Part shown: positions 31,965 through 41,757 of the stretch, one piece after another
How positions within the stretch are numbered: the stretch's first letter is position 1
How the letters are laid out: every line of letters begins with the position of its first letter
Origin: Atriophallophorus winterbourni
Lineage: Eukaryota > Platyhelminthes > Trematoda > Plagiorchiida > Microphallidae
Length of the DNA stretch: 64,000 nt
Reading direction: 5' to 3'
NCBI GenBank assembly: GCA_013407085.1
Contig: JACCGJ010013444.1
Coordinates: 1 to 64,000 of the forward strand
The notes under the pieces: generated by a model
Told to the model about the DNA's origin: nothing
Seen by the model: the letters and a program-made list of their open reading frames with translations, nothing else
Database searches by the model: none
Program-made: the position numbers and the translations under genes

Positions 31965-32362
31965 AAAGAGCGGGGCCTTTGAATCGGCCGTGCTCAAAAT
32001 TAATGTTTTCATGCGTTTTTATTTTTTCAGTCAACACGGAAGCTTTTGTTTTTTGAAACGTTTTAACATGTCGTGAACATGTAAACAAAGGACGTTTGAT
32101 GCCCCGCACGCTTTAAACGCTGCGCAATATTTTTATTTTTTGAAGGATGGGGAATTTGCTGCGCCGGTCAGAATAATGCGAAAGAAAACTCATACATGCC
32201 TGCAGACGGAACCGAAACTGTTTTGATTTTGAATGTGACTGGCAATCTCAAATTTTCCCATCAAAATTTGACGTCCCCCTTATTCGTGTTGAAATTCTGT
32301 TTAAACTATTTTGATTAACTGAAAATTCGTTTTAACGAATAAAGTTCTCTTCTTCTTCTTCT
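31965..32362 (+). mobile_element. 398-bp unidentified insert with (TTC)n end
   Basis: This interrupts unit D between ATGCACAAC and AGACCTATAATTC, which are contiguous in other family I copies. The inserted sequence ends in GAATAAAGTTCTC followed by TTC repeats, so it looks like a short retroposed element on the plus strand. No coding region and no match to other inserts in this window were noticed. Confidence 0.6.
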
Positions 32363-32646
32363 AGACCTATAATTCAACCTCATTGGAAAATTGAAATCTA
32401 TAAATTATTCACCATTCCACTTATAGACTATTTTACCATAATATATTGTAATATAAATAAATCTAATGGTATAGTTTTAGAAAACATGTAACGTTCTTTC
32501 TCGAAATCCATCATCAGTCAAAACAACAAAAAAATATTACACAGAAAAATGTATACAACAAAACCTTGATCCGTTATGTCTTCGCTACTCAAGCATAATC
32601 TCATCCTTAGCTATATAAAATTGTCATCGGATAATATATAGATAAT

Positions 32647-32648
<2 letters not shown>

Positions 32649-32688
<40 letters not shown>

Positions 32689-33925
32689 TATATTCTTGGA
32701 TATCCAAGGCATGTAATACATGATCAGTTTATCAAAATTGGAACAGCAAAAGAAAAAATATAACGGTGCAAATGACCGAAGTGAGCGGGATTTTTAAACA
32801 TTTTTTTCCGTTCAATAATGGAAACGAATATACAGAAAGTAAGAAAAAAATCTTAATGTCTAATAACAATAAGATTTCATTTAAATTTTGTCAGAAGTTA
32901 CGAATTGCAAGGATGGGAAAACATGGAGAACATAAATGGAAGGTAATTATGGAAAATGTGAAGTGAATTGTAATAAATTGTCATAAAAAATTGATAAATA
33001 AATTATATATGTATCAATTTATGTTTTTTACGGGGAGATTGGTTGAGAAGATGGAAAAGTAACATTAAATCCATCAGAATAAGAAAATCTAAGAAATTCT
33101 AGGGGATGAAAGAGGGTGTGGTTAAAAGCATGGGAGTAGGGTACGCTGTGTACTCCAATACTCTTGAAGAATTGTCGACGATTCGAGCCAAAATGTGTTC
33201 ACCAGCCGGGTTTTCGTTATCTACATGAGAGTGAATCGCAAATGGAACAAATCTCGGGCGGATAGATTTCGAGCCAGTTTCAGTGATGATTCGGTATTCG
33301 AAGACACTGGAATATAATGAAAGATATTCTCTTCACCATCATGGTGAGGGGTCATCAAAGTAAAATAGTTCATCATTTAAAAAATAAGAATGTACATTAA
33401 AAACATAATGTATTTCAGGTTTTTTTACTCATTTTTATTTTTTTGGTAGGTTTTATTGTTTTGCAAGTTTGGATAAAAATGAGACATTTATAAGATATAT
33501 ACATAATGGTGTATAGAAAATGTCATGGAAGGCAATGTGACAAATAGAAAAATGTGATGCAAGTCCCAACCTATGACGAGACATGCATAGACCCTATGTA
33601 ACCTGACACTACAGCAGCGTTATAAATAGCTAATCAGAAAAATAATTTTTTTAGATGTATCTAATTTTTTAGAGACATTTGTTTACGATAGAAACCTGAA
33701 TTAAAACGATAAGGATAACTATGTTTAAACAAAAAGGAGGTAAGATAAGCCTAAAGAGATACAATAAGTAAAGGTACATAAAATACTAGTCCCAGGTTTT
33801 GATGTTTGTATGATGTATGTATGAAAGCACAAGCCTGATCCAGGCAAAGTGCCGCACAGTCAAAGACTGCACGTGGGCTAAGATACTGTCAGGTTGCCCA
33901 GGCCTAGACAGATATGAGATATGGA
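32649..33925 (-). mobile_element. Family I-b LINE 3' UTR fragment in unit D
   Basis: A minus-strand insertion beginning with a long AAT-repeat tail (32649-32690) and the CTTGG-ATAT-CCAAG stem-loop. It has a palindrome at 33324-33344 and the three-hairpin module at 33832-33910 at its truncated 5' end. The uninterrupted site is visible in unit E at 51246-51262. It holds 3' UTR only and no coding region. Confidence 0.75.
33832..33910 (-). repeat. Three-hairpin module of LINE 3' UTR (type copy)
   Basis: About 80 bases with three consecutive small hairpins: CCTG-ATC-CAGG, GGCA-AAG-TGCC and CAGTC-AAA-GACTG. A conserved stretch with CACGTGGGCT, ACTGTCAGGTTGCC and AGGCCTAGACA follows. Other copies are at 16155-16235, 25612-25692, 28576-28650 (plus), 48047-48124 and 58031-58095 (plus). 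Confidence 0.75.
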
Positions 33926-34323
33926 ATAGAAATAGATGTAACATTCATCCAGTTTCCATATACGGCATAATTTTATGTATAGCTTGAGAAACAGAAAAAT
34001 ACTGTTGAATTTCCAAAACTTAGTATTAAGGTGAGGAACAGTTTCTACTTGACAAAATATGCTAAAACTATGAAACCTTCTTTCAAAATATATAAGGAAC
34101 AGCTCTGCTTTACATGAATTCAAATCGCATCTGATATCATTTATTATCATAAAAAAATTACACCATCTTCTAAACCTAGATTTTCTACCGTTTATATAAT
34201 AAAGGCATACCTGAATAATTATAATAAATTTAATATAATAAGTTCCGAAAGAACACACTGTCGCTTTCGAGTATTTACTTCGGAGCATATATTCTCAACC
34301 CGCATCCAAATAAAAATGGCCGC

Positions 34324-34436
34324 AATTCAGATGATAGGATTTCGATATTCAGCTACACTCACTTTCAATGAACAGATACACTATCTTATCACTGAAGCAT
34401 GCAATGTTGAACCTCATTGCAAAATTGAAATCTATA
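34324..34436 (+). mobile_element. LINE-derived unit E, left part
   Basis: Repeats the start of unit D (AATTCAGATGATAGGATTTCG) and runs to GAAATCTATA, where copy F is inserted. The right part of the unit is at 51011-51627. Degenerate RT C-terminal coding only. Confidence 0.7.
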
Positions 34437-34593
34437 TTAATCTTTAACAAAAATTCAAGTTCGCGCTTTGTTTGAAAACGGTACGTGATTGCCAAATATT
34501 TCATAATTACGAAAACTTTTATTTTATATCTCTCACTCTTCTGACTATTATTTTATTCATACTATTTTAAATATATACACTAAAACACCCATC

Positions 34594-35545
34594 TTGAAGC
34601 CAATTAATTTACGTACAATCCCCAAGACCAACAAATGCTCCGTTTACTCAGATCAGAACACTACCGTTATGTTGACTAAATTACGGAATTTGGAATCCGA
34701 ATTAAATGAAATTCGAAAGAACAACTCTTTTTCAACACAGGTTTGCAACACTTTACAACCATTGACTATCCTCCTGGATGTTAATTCAAATATCGACAAG
34801 GATATACTTCAACGAACTAACAAGTTCGTTGAATCAATCGTTACTGAAATTTGTCAGAGTCTTAAGATCTAAAAATGTTATACTGTTTAATATAGACGAC
34901 AGATATTCTTTACAAGATTTAAAAACTACTATCTGCTTATCTTATGGCTTCCCATTGGACTGCGCTCCGCTAAAACGCATGAGAAAATTTAAACCTTCGA
35001 GGTCTTGCCCAATCCTATTAGAACTCAACGACAAATGCCTGGCATCACACATTTTAGCCCATAAGGATGTTTTGAAATCGATTCCTAGATTTAAAAATGT
35101 ATTTTTTAAACCTGATCTCACGCCAATGCAACGGAGAACTAGGTTCCATAAGCGTACCGTTACTACTCAATATTCCACCGAATCTTCCAACATTGGCAAA
35201 AAAACAATGGAATTTGATAAGGTGCCACAAGTGTTAAATGCACCTCCAACTCCACCTTCTCCTGTGAATAATTCAACACAACCTATTATTCCACTTAAAA
35301 TTATTACATCCCCTCACTTAAGGAAAAGAACCATCTTGCCCAAGTTTCGACAAACTAGTGCGTTATTGCTTGCACCACCTCCTTTTAAGAATTCTTCAAC
35401 TTTTGACAATAGAAATACTCGGAACTTTAATCGTCGTATAATGCCTTATCCATTAGATCGGAACTTGGCATGGCAATTCCACCGACCGAGTCCACAATAC
35501 ATGAGCCCATTTTCGAATTATAACAACCCATCACAGCATTTTTAA
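34594..35545 (+). pseudogene. Copy F ORF1-like region
   Basis: This starts MKPINLRTIPK with a coiled-coil-like stretch (LTKLRNLESELNEIRK) and LQPLTILLDVN. A 1-base shift near 34860 follows, then SKNVILFNIDDRYSL, CPILLELNDK, KSIPRFKNVFFKPDLTPMQRRT, and a Pro-rich tail. The motif order equals copies A and B, so a coiled coil, RRM-like part and low-complexity part are shared features of family I. Reading becomes stop-rich after 35545, before the BEL insert at 35659. Confidence 0.75.
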
Positions 35546-35653
35546 CCATATTAACTAGTCCCCCGACACCAATTTTCCATATTTTAACTCATTTAACACT
35601 TACTCTACTATTTTCCCTTATTCAAGTATGAAAAATTTTCAAATCCCTCTACA

Positions 35654-35658
35654 AAGGC
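35654..35658. repeat. Left target duplication of BEL/Pao element
   Basis: AAGGC, repeated at 40333-40337. Four to six bases is usual for BEL/Pao integrase. Confidence 0.8.
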
Positions 35659-36083
35659 TGTAAGATGTACATTGGATTTATTTTATTGACAACTAACTGT
35701 TTAAATCTACTGGTATTTTTGTATATTTTTACCATTTTTGTTTTACCGAACTACTTGAATTTATTCGTTCTTAAGCTTAATTTTGTGTATCTTTATTTGG
35801 CCGTTTGCGCGCTATTTGAAGTTGCAATCGTTCGTGGTCATTGTTGCTGTTGAATATTCTTGTTTTTGGATTCAGTACGAAGTGGAAAAATTGAGGTTTG
35901 CTATTTTTATGGTATAATTATTTTGCTTTAATATTACCGTATTCATCTCACGTATTGTCCTGTCAATATTTTGGTGGGCTTGGATGCGTCACTCAACCGT
36001 TGGATAGACACATTGGTGTTTATATCGTGACTGAAATCTTTGATGTTGAACTCGATTTTCCCCGGAGCGAATTGTCGGTTACA
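35659..36083 (+). repeat. 5' LTR of BEL/Pao element
   Basis: A 425-base LTR beginning TGTAAGATG and ending GGTTACA. It matches the 3' LTR at 39909-40332 with only scattered differences. A TGG triplet at 36093-36095, about nine bases downstream, might begin a primer-binding site, but I could not match a tRNA. Confidence 0.88.
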
Positions 36084-36109
36084 GTATTCAATTGGCTTCG
36101 TTCGAGCAA

Positions 36110-37525
36110 ATGAGGAAAACGAAGAAATCGTCGGAGAAAACGACTGAATACGACCAAAAGGATCCTTTGGACGGGCAAGTCGGTAATCTTTCATTGGTTG
36201 ATAACATGTCATGCTCTGGTTCGGTAGGTAGTTCTGACTCTGGTAATCTTAGGGCGCAGTTTGTGTTAGCAAAAATAGAGGAAGAAGCGAAGCGTCAGGA
36301 GCTTGAGTTAGGACTGTTGAACGTTGCGAATGCTACTCGACTTGTACGACTTAAATTGGAACTGTCTGAGGATGGAGATTCTGGCCAGGTTGTTGGAGAC
36401 GGTAAGGCTGAGAAGACCGTCAAGGAATATCTCAGCTCAGTTAAACTCCAAGAAGCACGCAAAGGGTCAAGTTATTTCCTTGACCGTGTAACACCGGTGA
36501 TGCCACGAGTAGAATTGCAGTATTTTGATGGCAATTCATGCCAGTATTGGACATTTATACGTCAGTTTGAAAACTATATTGAAAGTAATGTTTTTGAGGA
36601 CGGACAACGTATGCTGTATTTGCTGCACTATTGTAAGGGTCAAGCGCGAGATGCTATCGATGGATGTAGTATGTTGTCGCCCGAAACTGCCTACAAAAGG
36701 GCGCGAGAGATATTAACTGATCTCTACGGACAGACTCACGTTATCGCGCGGTCAATGATTGACCGGTTAATTTCATCCATGGAAAAAGTAAAGTTAAACG
36801 GGGTTTCGCTGACACAAATCTCGATAGAGATGCAGAACTGTGAGACTGCTCTATCTCAAATAAATTGCGATGCGGACCTAGATTCGTCGACGACACTTGA
36901 ATTAGTCGTCTTTAAGCTGCCATATGAATTGCAGGATCGGTGGGCGAGGTTAGTTGATGTGATTTACCGAGACAATCGCCAGCCAAAGTTCCACGATTTG
37001 CAAAGTTTCATAGCAGACGAAGCGCGAATAAGTCGTAGTCGTTTCGGTCAAATCGCAACGAAAGCAAATGTGAAGGTGACTGATAAGACAGGAACAGAAT
37101 TTGCGCGTATTCATAATACGGTGAATCAAATGGACCAGTTTCACTCGAAGATAGCCGTTAATTGCTATGTTTGTGGTGGTGAACACCATTTGGAGAAGTG
37201 TGACAAGTTCAGATCTTACGATGTGACCGATCGGTGGAACGCTGTCAAGAAACATCAGGCTTGTTTCTTGTGTCTTTTCAGAGGTCATCGTGCTACGGAT
37301 TGTCGAAAGAAAGGCCTGTGTTCTGTTTCTGGCTGTAACGGAAGACACAGTCACCTCCTTCATATAGGCCAGAAGGAAGAAACTGAAAATTCTCTGAAAT
37401 GTAACAGTCTGAATACTAGTTACGATCGTGTTCGTCGAGGCACATTTCTTGTTACTATATTGGGACCACATGGCGCAGTAGATACATACGCTATGTTAGA
37501 TAATGGTTCGGATGTGCCCTGGTGA
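36110..37525 (+). pseudogene. BEL/Pao Gag and protease start
   Basis: About 470 residues. The N-terminal half is Gag (charged, helix-rich), with VELQYFDGNSCQYWTFIRQFENYI, a signature of the Pao Gag domain. Two or three zinc knuckles follow: CYVCGGEHHLEKC, CFLCLFRGHRATDC and CSVSGCNGRHSHLLH. The protease begins with TYAMLDNGSDV, a variant of the usual D-S/T-G active site with asparagine. The frame then hits TGA at 37523-37525 and continues in the next frame. I place the start at the ATG at 36110; the preceding TTG is unlikely. Confidence 0.85.
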
Positions 37526-39045
37526 AAAGCAGTCTTCTAATAAAGTTGGGAATCCAACCTGAGAAAGTGGTTTTGCATGTTCGAACACTAAACTCGGTAT
37601 CTCATCTAGACTCAGGCACGACGGAATTGTCTTTGGGGCCATTGGGTTGCCAAGAGCCTGCTGTACTCATAAATCGTGCATTCTGTGTACCGGAGTTACC
37701 GAGAAACAATAGTTGTTCAGCTGCTATAGACGCCATGCCGTGGGAACATCTGAAAGACCTTGACTTGCCTGACATTCCTGATAAAACTATTGGCCTGCTT
37801 ATTGGAGCAGACGTACCGGATGCACACTGGGTGATGGAGCAGAGATTAGGTCGCCGTAACGAACCCTTTGCTTATCAAACAACACTTGGCTGGGTGGTTC
37901 TTGGACCAGTTATCTCAGACCCGACACGCAACAAGTTTGTGTTTAGTGTGCAACGGGAAGACACGGATGTGGCTGAGCAATTGAAGTTGATGTACAATAA
38001 TGAATTCGAGGATAGTGCCTCATGTGATCAACAACTGTCGAGGGACGAAATAAAAGCCGTTCAACGTGTCGAAAAATCTTGTCGTTTGAAAGATGGGCAT
38101 TTTGAAGTGTGTTTACCTTGGAAAAAGGATTTCCACAGACTCTGCAGCAACCGTGAACAAGCAAAGTCGCGTTTACAGAGTCTGCGTCCTAGGTTTCTGC
38201 GAGATCGTGAGTTACTTCAAAGGTATGCAAGTGTGATTGAACACAATTTTATCTGCGAATATGCAACTCATGTTCCAGATCATCAATTGTCGACAAACTT
38301 TCGACCTCGATGGTATCTTCCTCATCACGCAGTTATTAACCCTGAGTAACCTGGTAAGATAAGAGTTGTATATGATTGCGCCGCCAAGTTCGGAGGTGTA
38401 TCACTCAATGATTGTTTATACCAAGGTTCAGATACACTGCGTAGCTTAGTTGGTATACTTCTGCGATTCCGTAAACAGGTGATCACGCTCTCTGCCGACA
38501 TTGGAGAAATGTTCATGCATGTTTCTGTACCTGTTTTTGACCGAGGTGCTCTGAGGTTTTTGTGGTGGCCGAACAGTGACTTATCTCAAACACCTAGTGA
38601 ATACCAGATGGCGATTCATCCTTTTGGAGCTGTTTCATCGTCATTTGTCTCGAATTTTGCACTCAAGCAGATGCTTGTGCATTGCGATCAGAACGCCTTT
38701 CCGCTGGTTGCCGAAGCTATTCAAAATAACTTTTATGTTGACGATTTGCTGATTTCTGTATCAAATGAGAGTGATGCAATAATCTTTGTCGACAAAATTT
38801 GCCGGACGCTTAAGAAATGCGGTTTCACGTTGCGGAGATGGTTGTCGAACTGTAAGAGTGTTTTGAAAGATGTCCCAGATCGAGATTCAGCTCATCCTGG
38901 TGGCAAATTTTATCTTAATCCCATCCCTCCTGATAGAACATTGATTCTTGAATGGGATGAACATAAAATAAACGAACATCTCGCATCACAAGGAAAACGG
39001 TGGCATTCCCAACCTCCATATGCAAGTCATCGTAGTGGTGTTTAG
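37522..39045 (+). pseudogene. BEL/Pao protease end and RT, broken
   Basis: The first open part (to 38349) has the protease remainder, GLLIGADVPDAHWVMEQR, the DGHFEVCLPWKK block and WYLPHHAVINPE, and ends in an in-frame TAA. Reading continues with GKIRVVYDCAAKFGGVSLNDCL, then open again from 38479: TLSADIGEMFMHVSV, RFLWWPNSD, FGAVSSSF and active-site FYVDDLLIS (38734-38745). After LNPIPPDRTLILEW it jumps directly to WHSQPPYASHRSG from the far end of integrase, marking an internal deletion near 38960. It ends in TAG at 39043-39045, where related proteins have tryptophan. Confidence 0.83.
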
Positions 39046-39640
39046 GAACGTGTTATCAGGTCTGTTAGGAGGATACTGTTTGGATTGTTATTGGAGCCAG
39101 GTGTATCAGATGAAGTACTAAACACTGATGGTCGAGGCCGAAGGTATACTGAACAATCGTCCATTAGTTCCGGCCTCATCGGATTCCGCGGAAGCTGTGG
39201 CTTTGACACCTAACCACCTATTAATTTTACGAGGAAATGCGGGACTACCCACTTCTGTTGCTCAAAATTATCCGCGAGGATGGAAGCAAGCCTCTTATCT
39301 AGCTGATATTTTTTGGCGTAGATGGCTACATGAATATTTGTATACACTCCATACCCGCCAAAAGTGGTTTCGAAAACACCGAAACTTGAGGGTTGGGGAT
39401 TTAGTTCTCGTGGTGAACGACGCCACACCTCGTGAATCCTGGCCCTTGGGTAGAGTAACTGAATGCGGTTTGTCAAAAGATGAGTTAGTAAGACAAGTTT
39501 GTGTGCGATCGAGAGGGATAGTGATTAAGCGGGATATTCGTCAACTTTGCTTTCTAGAAGCAGATTCGAATATAAGAGATGGAGATGCAACGATACCATC
39601 GAACCTGGATGCTGTTACCGGAACTGGATTTGTCACGTAA
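39046..39640 (+). pseudogene. BEL/Pao integrase C-terminal part
   Basis: This continues from the TAG with ERVIRSVRRILFGLL and, after a 1-base shift near 39128, VEAEGILNNRPLVPASSD, LTPNHLLILRGN, WRRWLHEYLYTLHTRQKW and RVGDLVLVVNDATPRESWPLGRV. This is the DUF5641/C-terminal integrase region that ends BEL/Pao Pol. The catalytic D-D-E core is absent. No envelope-like ORF was seen before the 3' LTR. Confidence 0.82.
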
Positions 39641-39908
39641 AGGGACCAGGCCAGCTGGATTGGTTGTGGTAAGGCATGGAAGACGTCTGGCTTCTAACCA
39701 ATCTGGCTGAAAAGGCCGGTGAATTTTGTCACATGTGTGAGGCATGGAGAACGTCTTGTGCATTGTGACATTATCTCACTTTGTTCCTAGATAATAACAA
39801 ATGATATCCATTATGATACAATCGGCGATGGGTAAAGATATAGGGTAGGATACCAGAGCATGTACGTTGTCAGCCTTTGAGAAATCCGGTGTGGATTTCG
39901 GGGGGCGG

Positions 39909-40332
39909 TGTAAGATGTACATTGGATTTATTTTATTGACAAATAACTGTTTAAATCTACTGTTATCTTTGTATATTTTACCATTTTTGTTTTACCGAAC
40001 TACTTGAATTTATTCGTTATTAAGCTTTATTTTGTGTATCTTTATTTGGCCGTTTGCGCGCTATTTGAAGTTGCAATCGTTCGTGGTCATTGTTGCTGTT
40101 GAATATTCTTGATTTTGGATTCAGTACGAAGCGGAAAAATTGAGGTTTGCTATTTTTATGGTATAATTATTTTGCTTCAATAGTACCGTACTCATCTCAC
40201 GTACTGTCTTGTCAATATTTTGATGGGCTTGGACGCGTCACTAAACCGTTGGATAGACACATTGGTGTTTATATCGTGACTGAAATCTTTGACGTTGAAC
40301 TCGATTTTCCCCGGACCGAATTGTCGGTTACA
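39909..40332 (+). repeat. 3' LTR of BEL/Pao element
   Basis: 424 bases, TGTAAGATG to GGTTACA. It is preceded by a G-rich polypurine-like run (GGGGGGCGG, 39899-39908), the expected plus-strand primer. AAGGC follows at 40333-40337. Confidence 0.88.
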
Positions 40333-40337
40333 AAGGC

Positions 40338-41210
40338 TTTTAACCTAAACCAACATGCTTCACATAATAATCAAATACATAATAAGCCATTTTGTGATCA
40401 TAGCCCCTCATCTCTTTGATTTATTCTTATCAATGCTCGATCTATAACTAACAAGATTTTAGCTTAACGTTCATATCTCCTCTCTAATCCGGCTGATATT
40501 ATTCTAATAACTTAATCTTGGTTAAAAAAGGAACAATCAGATTGTGAACTTCTGATTCCTAACTATCACATTTTTAGAAAAGACCGCGTTTCAAAACGTG
40601 GAGGAGGATGCCTTGTTTATGTTCATTCTAACCTCCGAGCTAACATCATCATTTCATCCATCTTCGATCATATCGAAGATTCTATCTGGCTGGCACTACC
40701 GGCCTTCGATCTCTTACTTGGATGCATCTACTATCCACCAGCTACTACTTCTTCATCGCTTCAAAGCTTAACCGATTGTTCCATAGAAGCCTCTGTTCAC
40801 CCTTCCCGCTATAAATTAATTGCAGGAGATTTTAACATGTCTCCACTTAACCGGGTAGAAAGCAACGACATAAATCTTAATTCTTTTTTCAATACCACCA
40901 AACTAATAGGTTTTGCACAGTTTGTTGATAAACCAACGCGCAATAAAAATATCCTCGACCTTGTCTTTACTTTTAATATCATACCTTCAAACCTGAACGT
41001 ATCTCCGTCATTTTTTAATAGAGATCATAACATTATATCTTTTGAATTGAGTTGCGAAAGCATAATAACTAGTGTTAAAAAGGCACATATAATTACTCAC
41101 ATAGATTGGAAAATCTTTAAAAACCTCATTAGAAACGAAGATTAGACTGGATTTTTCCTTTCTGACAATTTTAATGTAATCTCTGAAATCTTTCAAAAAT
41201 AAACTTGTTG

Positions 41211-41216
<6 letters not shown>
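40338..41216 (+). pseudogene. Copy F endonuclease
   Basis: With several stops, the plus strand reads ILINARSITNKIL, DIILIT, IPNYHIFRKDRVSKRGGGCLVYVHS, SIWLALPAFDLLLGCIYYPP, KLIAGDFNM, NILDLVFTFN and NRDHNIISFELS. All signature blocks of the LINE AP endonuclease are therefore present in order. The open stretch is 40837-41145. It ends where copy G is inserted (about 41216). Confidence 0.78.
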
Positions 41217-41242
<26 letters not shown>

Positions 41243-41757
41243 TTTATTCTTGGAAGTCCAAGGCATGTTAAACATGATCAATGATTTCCAAAAGCTTTGT
41301 ACAATCAGATTATATGATGTACATTTGCAAAAACAATTTGTTCAAGGTCATTTGTTTCAGCGGAATTTAACGTTCAATAAATATAGAGGTAACGGTTTTT
41401 TAAAGTTGTTTCCAGGTAATCGGTACGTGATCAGATATATTACGAAAACACAGCTATTGCAATGAAAAGTCTAGAATGTTTTCGGCAACACTGATGATCA
41501 ATGGATAAGGTCCATCAAAGACGCGCGAAGAATCTCTATTGTTGATGTTCCAAACGTTTTCATTTTGATTGTTGTAAATAGATTGATCTTTCCTGACCAT
41601 GAGCCGTTTTCTTGTCCGTTAGGCGAAGGTGGTTTATTCCACTAGTTTGAGGTCTGGGGCCAGTTTCATTTTAGTGCGGATTGAGAATTTTGCTGTGGAG
41701 AAAAAAACTCAGAAGCGAGAGAATGTTGTTTCGAACGATATGAACTTTTATTTAATA

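Larger units (their letters stand above)
31863..34323 (+). mobile_element. LINE-derived unit D, first of a tandem pair, with two inserts
   Basis: A family I-like RT C-terminus and 3' region on the plus strand: GFRYSVTLTFNEQIHYLIT-like coding at about 31870-31950, IQPHWKIEIYKLFTIP at 32370, and a terminal segment ending CATCCAAATAAAAATGG near 34320. Two insertions interrupt it: 31965-32362 and about 32649-33925. Without them the unit is about 760-790 bases. Unit E begins immediately after it with the same first bases, so the two are head-to-tail. Coding is heavily decayed. Confidence 0.7.
35659..40332 (+). mobile_element. BEL/Pao LTR retrotransposon, 4674 bp, internally deleted
   Basis: Two LTRs of about 425 bases, a 5-base target duplication (AAGGC), and a Gag-Pol region on the plus strand with Gag, zinc knuckles, protease, RT and only the last part of integrase. 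RNase H and the integrase catalytic core are missing, so about 2 kb has been lost compared with ordinary BEL/Pao elements of 6-7 kb. It interrupts copy F between its ORF1-like region and endonuclease. LTR similarity suggests a moderately young insertion. Confidence 0.87.

Noticed and set aside
32640..32690. AAT-repeat microsatellite as an independent locus
   Set aside because: It is the tail of a LINE 3' end, since the conserved stem-loop follows immediately.
36093..36110. Primer-binding site of the BEL/Pao element
   Set aside because: TGG is at a plausible distance from the LTR, but the following bases could not be matched to a tRNA 3' end.
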